A model generated the notes under the pieces. It was not told where the DNA came from and made no database searches. It worked only from the letters and a program-made list of their open reading frames with translations. A stretch of 64,000 nucleotides of DNA from Vibrio astriarenae. Lineage in GTDB: Bacteria > Pseudomonadota > Gammaproteobacteria > Enterobacterales > Vibrionaceae. The position numbers and the translations under genes are program-made. This document shows, piece after piece, positions 46,233-54,777 of the stretch. The stretch covers positions 1,674,001-1,738,000 of the forward strand of contig NZ_CP047475.1 in assembly GCF_010587385.1 (NCBI RefSeq), in the 5' to 3' direction. Every line of letters starts with the position of its first letter. Positions within the stretch are counted from its first letter, which is position 1.

Positions 46233-47429
46233 ATGCCCTTTTCCAGACTAGGCTTAAGCCAACCCATTACTGATGCCATTAATGAACTTGGTTACACAAA
46301 GCCAACCACAATCCAAAACAAGGCCATCCCTGTCATCTTAAACGGTGAAGATTTGATTGCTGCTGCGCAAACCGGTACCGGTAAAACTGCGAGCTTTGTT
46401 TTACCTATTTTGGAAAAACTCAAAGACAGTGAAACTCAGCGTAAAAAGCGTATTCGTGCTCTTATCTTGGCACCAACACGCGAGCTCGCGATTCAGGTTG
46501 AATCTAAGGTTCAAGAGTACGGCAAGCACCTAAACCTTACCTCACTTGCGATGTACGGTGGTGTTGATGAGCAATCACAAAAGCAAGCGCTGATTGAAGG
46601 TGTGGATATTCTGGTGGCGACGCCGGGACGACTGCTTGATATGTACGGCAAACGTGCTGTCTACTTTGAAGAAGTGGAAATTTTGGTTCTTGATGAAGCT
46701 GACCGCATGCTGGATATGGGCTTTATCGACGACATCAATAAGATTCTTGACCGCTTGCCTGTCGATATTCAAAACCTGCTGTTCTCTGCCACTCTATCGA
46801 ACAAGGTACGTGATCTGGCAAAGACAGCGGTTCATGACCCATACGAGATTTCCATTGCTGCGAATGCTGCGTCTAAGAAAAATATCGAACAGTGGTTAAT
46901 CACGGTTGATAAAGACATGAAATCTTCACTATTGAGCCACCTAATCAAAGAAAACGACTGGGACCAAGCGCTCATCTTTATCGAGACGAAACATGGTGCT
47001 GCCAAGCTAGCGAGTCAACTAGAAAAGCGCGGCATTGAAGCAGAAGCCTTCCACAGCGGTCGTAGCCAAGCGATTCGCTCTCAACTGCTAGCCGACTTCA
47101 AAGCAGGCAAAATCAAATACATGATCGCAACGGGTGTCGGTGCTCGTGGTATCGATATCGAGGGACTCACTCGCGTGATCAACTATGATTTGCCATTCCC
47201 TGCCGACGAATACGTACACCGCATTGGTCGTACAGGTCGTGCTGACGCGCAAGGTGAAGCGATCTCCTTTGTGTCAAAAGACAACTTCAAAAACTTGTGC
47301 ATGATTGAGAGCCGTTTAGGTCACCTGATCGAGCGACGCGTCATCGAAGGCTTTGAGCCGCGTAAACCTGTTCCTATCTCTATTCTTAACTATGTGCCTA
47401 AACACAAACGTGTGAACAAGGAAGACTGA
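46233..47429 (+). CDS. DEAD-box RNA helicase (RhlE-like)
   Basis: The 398-residue ATP-dependent RNA helicase has the Q motif region (KPTTIQNKAIP), Walker A AQTGTGKT (45-52), PTRELAIQV, TPGRLLDM, DEAD (154-157, followed by RMLDMGF), SAT, and the second RecA domain with ARGIDIEGL and HRIGRTGRA. The tail after the core is short and basic (PISILNYVPKHKRVNKED), unlike the long tails of some RhlE proteins. Probable role in ribosome assembly or mRNA turnover. Its stop overlaps the start of the yqfB-like gene by 1 nt. Confidence 0.9.
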   Translation: MPFSRLGLSQPITDAINELGYTKPTTIQNKAIPVILNGEDLIAAAQTGTGKTASFVLPILEKLKDSETQRKKRIRALILAPTRELAIQVESKVQEYGKHLNLTSLAMYGGVDEQSQKQALIEGVDILVATPGRLLDMYGKRAVYFEEVEILVLDEADRMLDMGFIDDINKILDRLPVDIQNLLFSATLSNKVRDLAKTAVHDPYEISIAANAASKKNIEQWLITVDKDMKSSLLSHLIKENDWDQALIFIETKHGAAKLASQLEKRGIEAEAFHSGRSQAIRSQLLADFKAGKIKYMIATGVGARGIDIEGLTRVINYDLPFPADEYVHRIGRTGRADAQGEAISFVSKDNFKNLCMIESRLGHLIERRVIEGFEPRKPVPISILNYVPKHKRVNKED

Positions 47430-47743
47430 TGGACGCGCCAACGGAAATCACCTTTTTCGAGTTTCTGACACCGCTGATTACGACGGGTAAGAAAACCATC
47501 ACTATTCGTGATGAGGCAGAGTCTCACTACGTTCCGGGGACGGTGGTTGATGTCTACACATTAGAATCAAAGTCGCATGTAGGAAAAATTAAAATTGAAG
47601 CCGTTGAGCCCCTCAATTTTGACGATATTGGTGAATTTCACGCTGAGCAAGAGCATATTCCCTTGCCTGAGTTAAAGGTGCTGATTCACGATATTTACCC
47701 TAATATCGACAAACTATTTATGATCACCTTTAAATTAGTCTAA
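47429..47743 (+). CDS. yqfB: N4-acetylcytidine amidohydrolase YqfB (ASCH domain)
   Basis: The 104-residue ASCH-domain protein is very like E. coli YqfB, which removes the acetyl group from N4-acetylcytidine. The three catalytic residues known from YqfB are present one position later: Lys22 and Thr25 in GKKTITIRDE, and Glu75 in HAEQEH. DIYPNIDKLF near the end also matches. It overlaps the helicase gene by one base (TGATG), so the two are translated together, linking RNA unwinding with recycling of modified nucleosides. Confidence 0.9.
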   Translation: MDAPTEITFFEFLTPLITTGKKTITIRDEAESHYVPGTVVDVYTLESKSHVGKIKIEAVEPLNFDDIGEFHAEQEHIPLPELKVLIHDIYPNIDKLFMITFKLV

Positions 47744-47756
47744 AACTATGATCTTT

Positions 47757-47781
47757 GTGTGGGTACTAACCGTGCCCACAC
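47757..47781 (+). terminator. Terminator after yqfB
   Basis: GTGTGGG (47757-47763) pairs with CCCACAC (47775-47781), followed by TCCTTT. It lies 13 nt after the stop codon. Confidence 0.65.
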
Positions 47782-47949
47782 TCCTTTACTATCGCTAACT
47801 CACCAAATATCAGGGATTTACTCTCGTAACCACCTAGTCTCTCAAACGCTTGCCTGTGCCTTTAAATACTCACTCCGAGCCAATAATTTGTATTTATTCA
47901 ATATCTTACCTAGGCTTAAATTGAATTCATTGAAATCACAGGACAAATT

Positions 47950-48939
47950 ATGAAATGGAAATTAGCGGCGTTAGCCGTAGCAACCACATTGAGTGCTCAA
48001 GCTTATGCACAAGATTGTGGCGAGGTCAGTATTGCCGATATGAACTGGAATTCGGCTAGCCTCATCGCTAACGTAGACCGCTTTATTCTTGAACACGGTT
48101 ATGGATGTGATGCCGAGCTTGTACCCGGTGACACCATGCCAACCGCCACCTCGATGATTGAGAAAGGCCAGCCAGACATTGCTCCAGAGCTTTGGACAAA
48201 CTCCGTGAAAGAGGCGTTGGAGCAAGGTATCGCTGAAGGACGCCTAACTCGCGCAGGTGAATCCCTTGTTGAAGGCGGGGAAGAAGGCTTCTGGGTGCCG
48301 GCATACCTCGTTGAAAAGTATCCAGAATTAGCCACAGCTGAAGGACTCAAACAACACCCTGAGCTATTCAAACACCCAGAAAATCCCGATGTTGGTGGCT
48401 TGTATGGCTGTCCTGCAGGTTGGGGTTGCCAAATTTCTGTATCCAACCTGTTTGATGCACTGGAAATGGATAAAGCAGGCTTTGAGCTTATCGACCCAGG
48501 CTCAGGTGCCGGTCTGTCTGGCTCAATTGCTAAAGCTTATGAACGCGGCGAAGGCTGGGCTGGCTACTACTGGGCACCCACCGCCATCCTCGGCAAATAC
48601 GATATGGTGAAAGTTGACTTTGGTAGTGGCGTCGATGAAGAAGAGTTCCTCTCTTGTACAACGCAAGTAGACTGCGCAGATCCGAAAGTCACCATGTACC
48701 CGAAATCGCCAGTAAGTACGGTCGTCGCTACTGAGTTCTCTAAATCGAACCCAGACGTGATGGAATATCTCAGCAAACGTGGCTTCACAAACAGTGACAT
48801 GAACGCACTTCTCGCATGGATGGAAGACGAACAAGCTAACGCTGAAGAAGCGATGTTCCACTTCTTTGAGTCGCAACCAGAAATCTGGAAAGCATGGGTA
48901 TCTGAAGATGTAGCAAGCAAAATCGCTGCTGAACTGTAA
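47950..48939 (+). CDS. Betaine-type ABC substrate-binding protein (operon copy)
   Basis: The 329-residue periplasmic binding protein has a signal peptide ending near AYAQ. It shares the aromatic cage elements and Cys pairs of the orphan paralogue at 36.5 kb (MNWNSASL, ELWTN, GFWVPAYLV, WAGYYWAPTAILGKYD, CPAGWGC, CTTQVDC). Ligand is probably glycine betaine, choline, proline betaine or similar. It heads an operon with permease and ATPase genes; a hairpin after it likely reduces read-through so that binding protein is made in excess. Confidence 0.88.
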   Translation: MKWKLAALAVATTLSAQAYAQDCGEVSIADMNWNSASLIANVDRFILEHGYGCDAELVPGDTMPTATSMIEKGQPDIAPELWTNSVKEALEQGIAEGRLTRAGESLVEGGEEGFWVPAYLVEKYPELATAEGLKQHPELFKHPENPDVGGLYGCPAGWGCQISVSNLFDALEMDKAGFELIDPGSGAGLSGSIAKAYERGEGWAGYYWAPTAILGKYDMVKVDFGSGVDEEEFLSCTTQVDCADPKVTMYPKSPVSTVVATEFSKSNPDVMEYLSKRGFTNSDMNALLAWMEDEQANAEEAMFHFFESQPEIWKAWVSEDVASKIAAEL

Positions 48940-48951
48940 AACCTGATCAAG

Positions 48952-48984
48952 CACCCAAGTATTGTAATCCACTGTACTTGGGTG
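48952..48984 (+). promoter_or_regulatory. Intra-operon hairpin after the binding-protein gene
   Basis: CACCCAAGTA (48952-48961) pairs perfectly with TACTTGGGTG (48975-48984), followed by TTATTCATTTG. It is a partial terminator or stabiliser between the binding-protein and permease genes. Confidence 0.65.
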
Positions 48985-49060
48985 TTATTCATTTGTTAAG
49001 GTGGATATAGCAACAGTTCATAACATCATGAGCTGAGTAACGTTGTTTAAGGATAGAACA

Positions 49061-49960
49061 ATGGCTGACAGTAGTTGGTTGACCAGCTTCCCTGAAATGG
49101 AAAGGTCGACTATGCGTACCATACGTAAAACACTAGATGGTGCTTATAAAGATTTCTCGCGAGAATATGGCGACTTCATAGAATCCCTATTCGACCCCCT
49201 CCTCTCCTTCTTAATCTGGTTTGAAAAGCTCCTTCTCAGTACTCCTTGGTGGCTAGTATTAATCGTCTGTACGGGCCTAGTGTACGTTGCCAGTCGCTCT
49301 GCAAAGCTGGCCGTAGCCTGTGTCGTATCCCTACTTTTGATTGGTTACTTTGGCATGTGGGAAGATACCATGCGCACCCTTAGTATCATTACGGTGTGTA
49401 CTCTCTTGGCGATCGTGCTCGGTATCCCAATTGGTATTGCGATGGCGCGCTCTAACCGCGTTCAAGCCTTTGTCACCCCGATGCTCGACATAATGCAAAC
49501 CATGCCTGCGTTTGTCTATTTGATCCCTGTCGTCATGCTTCTGGGCATTGGTAAAATACCCGGTTTAATTGCGGTAGTTATCTATGCTATCCCGCCTGTG
49601 ATTCGCTTAACGAACCTTGGGATTCGACTTGTCGATAAAGAAGTCATGGAGGCGGCTACCGCCTTTGGTGCGAGCCGCAAGCAACGCCTCTTTGGTGTCC
49701 AGTTGCCTCTGGCCATGCCAACCATCATGGCGGGCATCAACCAAACCATCATGATGGCGCTGTCGATGGTGGTCATTGCCTCGATGATTGGCGTAAAAGG
49801 CTTAGGACAACCCGTGTTGAAGTCCATCACCAATCAATACTTCACTCTAGGGCTACTCAATGGTTTTGCTATCGTTGCAATGGCCATCTTGATTGACCGC
49901 GCTTCTCAGGCCTATGCCAAGCGAACTCAAGAGCATTTAGGAGACCACAAGCATGACTAA
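49061..49960 (+). CDS. Betaine-type ABC transporter permease (ProW-like)
   Basis: The 299-residue inner-membrane permease has a long cytosolic N-terminus (about 50 residues) then about six helices, with GIPIGIAMARS and the ATPase-contacting loop EAATAFGASRKQRLFGVQLP. The ATG at 49061 has AAGGAT upstream; an in-frame TTG six codons earlier is less likely. It overlaps the ATPase gene by 8 nt. A single permease type suggests a homodimeric channel. Confidence 0.9.
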   Translation: MADSSWLTSFPEMERSTMRTIRKTLDGAYKDFSREYGDFIESLFDPLLSFLIWFEKLLLSTPWWLVLIVCTGLVYVASRSAKLAVACVVSLLLIGYFGMWEDTMRTLSIITVCTLLAIVLGIPIGIAMARSNRVQAFVTPMLDIMQTMPAFVYLIPVVMLLGIGKIPGLIAVVIYAIPPVIRLTNLGIRLVDKEVMEAATAFGASRKQRLFGVQLPLAMPTIMAGINQTIMMALSMVVIASMIGVKGLGQPVLKSITNQYFTLGLLNGFAIVAMAILIDRASQAYAKRTQEHLGDHKHD

Positions 49961-51158
49961 GCCGCTAATTGAAATTTCCGGTCTCTACAAAATATTCGGC
50001 CCCAAGCCTGAGTCTGTGTTGCCTCTTGTCAAAGAAGGTTTGAGTAAGGATGAGGTGCTCTCACAAACAGGCCACACCGTGGGTCTAAAGGACATCAACC
50101 TTGAAATCCACAAAGGCGAAATCTTCGTGATTATGGGACTTTCAGGGTCAGGTAAATCCACCTTGATCCGCCACTTCAACCGCTTAATCGACCCTACCAA
50201 GGGTAAGATTGACGTGGAAGGCTCGGATGTCATGCAGATGAACTCGAAAGAGCTGGAAGAGTTTCGTCGCCATAAGATGTCGATGGTATTCCAGCGCTTT
50301 GGCTTATTTCCACACCGCAAGGTCATAGACAACGTTGGCTATGGGCTCGAAGTGCAAGGGATGAAGAAAGAGGAGCGCAATAAGCACGCACAAGAGTGGT
50401 TAGAGACTGTTGGCTTAAAAGGCTATGAAGAACAATATCCTTCACAGCTGTCTGGCGGTCAGCAGCAGCGTGTTGGCCTAGCTCGTGCACTATGTACGAA
50501 CGCAGAAATCTTATTGATGGACGAGGCCTTTTCCGCGCTCGACCCTCTGATCCGCAGTGAAATGCAAGACCAGTTGATTGAGCTACAAGAGAAGCTTCAT
50601 AAGACCATTGTCTTCATCACCCACGACCTTGATGAAGCCCTTCGCTTGGGGGACCGCATTGCTATCTTAAAAGATGGCGATCTGGTCCAAACAGGTACAC
50701 CTGACGACATTCTGCTTAACCCTGCTGACGATTATGTAGAAGCCTTTGTTAAAGATGTGAATCGCGCTCGTGCCCTGACGGTAGAAACCGTGATGCAAAA
50801 ACCAGCCCTTCGTATTACTGCTGTGACGATCGAGGATGCGTTGAAGCAGATGAAGATGAAGAAGCAGGACTATGGCTATCATGTCACCGACAATGAGTAC
50901 CAAGGTCTAATCACCAAAGAAGGCTTAACTGAGGCGGCGGAGGACGATTCTGTGTCTGACAACATTGAACCAGAATTGTATGAAGACGTTCCGACGGTAA
51001 CACCTGATCTCGCCATCGAAGAGGTGTTGACGGACTCTATGTCGTCTGACTACTCGCTTCCTGTTGTGGATGAAGAGGGTCACCTCAAGGGCGAATTGGA
51101 AAGAGAAAAAGTGGCCGATATCTTCGCCGAAAAATCCAAAGCGGATACTGGAAGCTAA
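49953..51158 (+). CDS. Betaine-type ABC transporter ATPase with CBS domains (ProV-like)
   Basis: The 401-residue ATPase has Walker A GLSGSGKST (62-70), signature LSGGQQQR, Walker B ILLMDEAFSALDP, and an H-loop His in FITHDLDEA. The N-terminal extension before the ABC domain (LVKEGLSKDEVLSQTG) is typical of ProV. The C-terminal part (about 275-395) looks like two CBS modules, which in this family sense ionic strength and gate transport. It overlaps the permease gene by 8 nt. Confidence 0.9.
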   Translation: MTKPLIEISGLYKIFGPKPESVLPLVKEGLSKDEVLSQTGHTVGLKDINLEIHKGEIFVIMGLSGSGKSTLIRHFNRLIDPTKGKIDVEGSDVMQMNSKELEEFRRHKMSMVFQRFGLFPHRKVIDNVGYGLEVQGMKKEERNKHAQEWLETVGLKGYEEQYPSQLSGGQQQRVGLARALCTNAEILLMDEAFSALDPLIRSEMQDQLIELQEKLHKTIVFITHDLDEALRLGDRIAILKDGDLVQTGTPDDILLNPADDYVEAFVKDVNRARALTVETVMQKPALRITAVTIEDALKQMKMKKQDYGYHVTDNEYQGLITKEGLTEAAEDDSVSDNIEPELYEDVPTVTPDLAIEEVLTDSMSSDYSLPVVDEEGHLKGELEREKVADIFAEKSKADTGS

Positions 51159-51183
51159 CTATAACCTGCACCCAAAACACCGT

Positions 51184-51213
51184 AAAGCCAAGCAACATGC
51201 TTGGCTTTGTTCT
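51184..51213 (+). terminator. Terminator of the betaine-type ABC operon
   Basis: AAAGCCAAGCA (51184-51194) pairs perfectly with TGCTTGGCTTT (51198-51208), followed by GTTCT. It lies 25 nt after the ATPase stop. Confidence 0.8.
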
Positions 51214-51279
51214 ATCTACTGCGACACTAAAATAAATTTGAAAAGAATGGAGCGTACCGAAACAGACAAGTGTTTGAGC

Positions 51280-51522
51280 TTAACCCCAAGTTTTCAGTGC
51301 AGCCGCACGGTAGTATGGTGACATCAACATATACACTCTAAAAATAAAGGCTGGGCTTAGCATCCAAATCATCGCAACCGCCATATTTTGGTTACTTAAG
51401 TATCCCATAGTTACGCCAACAGTGGCAGTTAACATGATAAAAAGTAGCCCCGTACAAATCGACATTGTTTGTGATTTAGATTGTAGACCGCGTAAAAAAT
51501 AGAATCTAAATAGGCTTTTCAT
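51280..51522 (-). CDS. Small two-helix membrane protein
   Basis: This unrecognised 80-residue protein has a basic N-terminus (MKSLFRFYFLRGLQSKSQ) and two hydrophobic helices (CTGLLFIMLTATVGVTMGY and AVAMIWMLSPAFIFRVYML). A good ribosome-binding site (AAGGGGA) lies 7 nt before the ATG. Orientation by the positive-inside rule would place the N-terminus in the cytosol. Monocistronic; nothing nearby hints at a role. Confidence 0.6.
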   Translation of the reverse strand: MKSLFRFYFLRGLQSKSQTMSICTGLLFIMLTATVGVTMGYLSNQNMAVAMIWMLSPAFIFRVYMLMSPYYRAAALKTWG

Positions 51523-51823
51523 GAGACATCCCCTTCCTCAATTTGTCTTCATGGTTAGATTACCTTTTTTTTAGTTAAAAATAACAAGCAGAGACAAGGA
51601 CTGGGAGGGCATAAGCAATAATAAAAACCGGTTTCAAAAACCTGTCTATGCGTGAAGCGCGTCACAACGTTAATAGTGTCCGTTCGATATAATTTTTAAA
51701 ATCAACCCCACTCGATTTATTTGTCATACCAAATGAGGATTGATTAATTTCATCATACAAAAAATATAAATACTGCCAGTAGAGGCCTATTTAATACTGA
51801 CAGCACCATTATTTATACTTTTC
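51523..51823. other. Intergenic region without recognised content
   Basis: 301 bp between two minus-strand genes. It must carry the promoter of the small membrane-protein gene. A short CCGGTTTCAAAAACCTG imperfect hairpin near 51629 is the only structure noticed. No gene is supported. Confidence 0.35.
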
Positions 51824-52501
51824 TTATTGCTTAGGGTAGTTTGAAGGGAAGAAAGCACGCTTAGCTTCTTCATCAAAATCTGATTTAAACGCGACGTCTT
51901 TACCTGTCGCTCTTGCACGCTCTACCGCTGGTCGAACATTGATGCGATTAAACCAACGCAGCAAGTTCGGATGCGCCTCTAAGCTCCCCTCGCCCAGTAC
52001 ACGCTCAGCTTTGTCAATCCAACCCCATGCAGCAATATCCGCAATCGTATACTCATCACCAACAATGTAGTCACGCCCGTCTAGATGCTTATCGAGCACT
52101 TCATAGTGACGCTCTGCTTCTCGAGTGTAACGATTCTTACCATACTCAGAGCCCTCTGGTGCGACAAACCTAAAGTGCACCGACTGACCAGAGAATGGCC
52201 CTAGACCACTTGCAATAAACATCAACCAAGAAAGCAACTCACCTCTGTCTTCGGGCTTACCGGCAAACTTACCTGTCTTCTCCGACAGATAGAGCAAAAT
52301 AGCATTTGAATCAAAGATTCTTGTATCACCATCGACGATAGCGGGTGTCTTTCCATTTGGATTGATCGCGCGATACGCTTCAGTGTGCTGCTCACCTTTC
52401 ATGGTATCAACAGGAACAAGCTCAAAATCTAGATCTGCTTCTTGCAGAAACAAAGCGACCTTCATTGGGTTCGGGGTTGGGTGAAAGTAAAACTTGAGCA
52501 T
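51824..52501 (-). CDS. Glutathione S-transferase
   Basis: The 225-residue cytosolic GST of the Ure2/YfcG-like type has a thioredoxin-fold N-domain (about 1-80) with FHPTPNPMKVALFL and DSNAILLYLSEKTG, where the Asp-Ser pair binds the glutamyl group of glutathione. A helical C-domain contains YTIADIAAWGWID, the N-capping box. AAGGAG precedes the ATG. An inverted repeat typical of TetR operators lies 18-57 nt upstream, suggesting induction by electrophiles or xenobiotics. Confidence 0.88.
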   Translation of the reverse strand: MLKFYFHPTPNPMKVALFLQEADLDFELVPVDTMKGEQHTEAYRAINPNGKTPAIVDGDTRIFDSNAILLYLSEKTGKFAGKPEDRGELLSWLMFIASGLGPFSGQSVHFRFVAPEGSEYGKNRYTREAERHYEVLDKHLDGRDYIVGDEYTIADIAAWGWIDKAERVLGEGSLEAHPNLLRWFNRINVRPAVERARATGKDVAFKSDFDEEAKRAFFPSNYPKQ

Positions 52502-53261
52502 CGGTTATCTCCTTATAATTGAACGGTCACTCAAATAATTATTGTAACGATCGTTCAAAAGTGAATAGATGTCAAATTTCCGTTCAATCTATGAGCGAAG
52601 AGACGATTACAAGGTGCAATAGATAGGAAACCAAAGGCATCACCTTTCTGGTTTGCTCATCAGAGCCAGCGCGACTCAATTTAGACCACGCTCGTTCAAT
52701 ACTATGTGATTTCGCATCGCAAACACTATAGACACGATTTATAAAACCTACTTATAAGTTGGTACACGTAATTAATAATCAAACTCCGTAAATTAATTTT
52801 ATAAATTTTGAGCACGTATTTAGATACCAAGATCCGTAAATTATTTTCTAGATTACATTTATCAAAAATTGTCTATTTTCACCCTACCAATCAGAAGCCA
52901 ATTAAATATACATGCGTACTCTAATTTACAACTTCAACCCTCTTAAATAAAACAATAATGTTACAACAGCACTCAATTACCACACATATGCCACCAACCT
53001 AATAACAACCAGGTGCACCTAAAAACCTGAACCAAAATCACACAAATTAGACTTTTAAGTAACTCCCTCTTCAGTAATGTCTGCATAAAGTCAGCAAAGT
53101 GTCATAAATTAGTCAATTTGTGATCACTTTTTGATCCAAAGTAATTCCAAATGTAACCAATGAAAACAATTAAATTCCAGAGGATATATTTATACTTACT
53201 AAATATATTTTTTTGTTTAGATTAATGCGCGCAGATATTCACAAATAAAAATGGAAACATA
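52502..53261. other. Long AT-rich noncoding region
   Basis: 760 bp with no supportable gene. The left end carries the gst promoter and an operator-like repeat (separate entry). The rest is very AT-rich with many short A/T runs and a GTGATCAC palindrome at 53120-53127. The right end must hold the promoter of the large lipoprotein gene. Its length and composition are unusual for this window and suit H-NS-type silencing or a noncoding RNA, but I see no defined element. Confidence 0.45.
52519..52558. promoter_or_regulatory. TetR-like operator upstream of gst
   Basis: TTGAACGGTC (52519-52528) and GATCGTTCAA (52549-52558) are inverted arms matching at 9 of 10 positions with a 20-bp spacer. The right part is itself a palindrome (AACGATCGTT, 52547-52556). 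GAACG/CGTTC arms of this type are common in TetR-family operators. No TetR gene lies in the window. Confidence 0.5.
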
Positions 53262-54713
53262 ATGAAAATTAAATTGCTTACGGCATTAGTTGGCTCTGCT
53301 TTATTAGCAGGTTGTAATTCAAGTTCTAGTGATAAGCCAGAGGTATCTGTTGATACTCCAATTACGTTTACAACTACGTCAAGTATGAGTCTAAATCGTG
53401 AAAAGACTTGTGGCATCCCGAACCTTGATGTTTTTCTACATGATGCTAATGGCAATCATGTTGATACTTTGGTGACTGATCACAATGGCTCAATCGTTTT
53501 AGGTGATATTCCAACAGGTCATTACTTTACTGCTGTTCCAGCTCGCGCAGTACAAGAACTAGTTTCATACCAAAAAGAACTAGTGCGCATGCCAACAACT
53601 ATCGAAGTTGACGGTTTCGTTACGGCCGGCGATTCTTGTGTTATCTCTGATATCGAAAATGACTCGTTCTATGTTCGTATTCGTAAGCCAGATAGCGTTA
53701 AGTTTGCTATGGATAACCAACACATCCAGTTCGCTGGTGATGACAGTTTCTTTGAAGATGTTTTCGTTTACGAAGTACGTTCAGATATTCCTGGCATTCT
53801 ACTTGAGCTCAGTTATGACAAAGAAGACCGAAGCACTGGTTGGGGACCTGGTACTGATCTAGATAGCACTCTTAGCTTTGCTAAGTTTGTAACTATTGAA
53901 GAACTAAAATCGCTATCTGATAATAACGAAATTCTATCCATCAACGAGTCTGACGTTGATATGCCACGAGACACAGTAATTGCGCTGAATGCATACAGCT
54001 CTTCTACTGTGAATGTGGATAACTGGGAATCATTCGTTGGCGTTGACTACTTGATTGATGGTGTCGCATACGACTACTTCTATCAAAATGCCAAGCCTGA
54101 AGCTGTTATTGATATCGCAAACTTCCCTACAATCGAAGGTCAATCATTCGTAGCATATTCTCAAAATGTTGAGCACGAAGAGCTAGGCTTTACTCACAGA
54201 AGCCGCACAGTAGTTGAAGGTGGCAACACAGCTCTAGCAACAATGGATGCTGACGCATACTTAAAAGTTGGTCACCCAACTCAACCAGAGAACTTCTCAT
54301 TCGAGTTCAATGGATTCGAACCGGACCTACAGTTTGTTTGGACTTATTGGGAAGAAGGTGTTGATCATGCAATCTACTCAGCAAATGTAGATTCAGTAAC
54401 TATCCCTAACTTCAATAACCTAGGTAACATCTCAGAGTACCAGTACATTCGTTTCTATGAGTACGATAGCGCTCACTCTAAACTTGCTGGTTACTTATTC
54501 CACTTTGAGCCTTCATCAACAGCATCTCAAAGCGATATAGACGCAATCAATGCACTTGAAAATGCAAATAATCGTGAAATTATCGATAATGACTTAACAC
54601 CTGGAATTCAGAACCCAGTATGTCATGATGATGAAGATGACATCTACCACCCTGACTTCTGTGTAAGCCCAGAGCACCCAATTGAAGTTCAGCCAGAGCA
54701 TCTACCTGAGTAA
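53262..54713 (+). CDS. Large lipoprotein of unknown function
   Basis: The 483-residue lipoprotein has a lipobox ending at Cys18 (LLAGC) and a Ser-rich linker (NSSSSDK), which favours outer-membrane sorting. The N-terminal part (about 35-110) looks like a carboxypeptidase-regulatory-like beta domain (LDVFLHDANGNHVDTLVTD, GSIVLGDIPTGHY). The rest is acidic and beta-rich with many Phe/Tyr. The C-terminus has a Cys pair (NPVCHDDED, PDFCVSPEHP). I do not recognise the family. It is monocistronic with its own terminator, and lies behind a 760-bp AT-rich region. Confidence 0.75.
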   Translation: MKIKLLTALVGSALLAGCNSSSSDKPEVSVDTPITFTTTSSMSLNREKTCGIPNLDVFLHDANGNHVDTLVTDHNGSIVLGDIPTGHYFTAVPARAVQELVSYQKELVRMPTTIEVDGFVTAGDSCVISDIENDSFYVRIRKPDSVKFAMDNQHIQFAGDDSFFEDVFVYEVRSDIPGILLELSYDKEDRSTGWGPGTDLDSTLSFAKFVTIEELKSLSDNNEILSINESDVDMPRDTVIALNAYSSSTVNVDNWESFVGVDYLIDGVAYDYFYQNAKPEAVIDIANFPTIEGQSFVAYSQNVEHEELGFTHRSRTVVEGGNTALATMDADAYLKVGHPTQPENFSFEFNGFEPDLQFVWTYWEEGVDHAIYSANVDSVTIPNFNNLGNISEYQYIRFYEYDSAHSKLAGYLFHFEPSSTASQSDIDAINALENANNREIIDNDLTPGIQNPVCHDDEDDIYHPDFCVSPEHPIEVQPEHLPE

Positions 54714-54748
54714 TACTTAGCGTATTAACTAATAGTAAAAGTCTAATT

Positions 54749-54773
54749 TAAGCCCCATTTCTGGGGCTTTATT
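54749..54773 (+). terminator. Terminator between the lipoprotein gene and prpE
   Basis: AGCCCCA (54751-54757) pairs with TGGGGCT (54762-54768) around TTTC, followed by TTATT. It also has an A-rich left flank, so it may work in both directions for the convergent prpE. Confidence 0.8.
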
Positions 54774-54777
54774 CGTT

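Noticed and set aside
48523..48972. 149-codon open frame opposite the betaine-type binding-protein gene
   Set aside because: Shadow of a gene with a clear signal peptide and conserved cage residues on the plus strand.
53120..53127. GTGATCAC as a possible CRP site (also at 5733-5740)
   Set aside because: CRP half-sites need a 6-bp spacer. Here TGTGA and TCAC overlap directly, so the palindrome does not fit.
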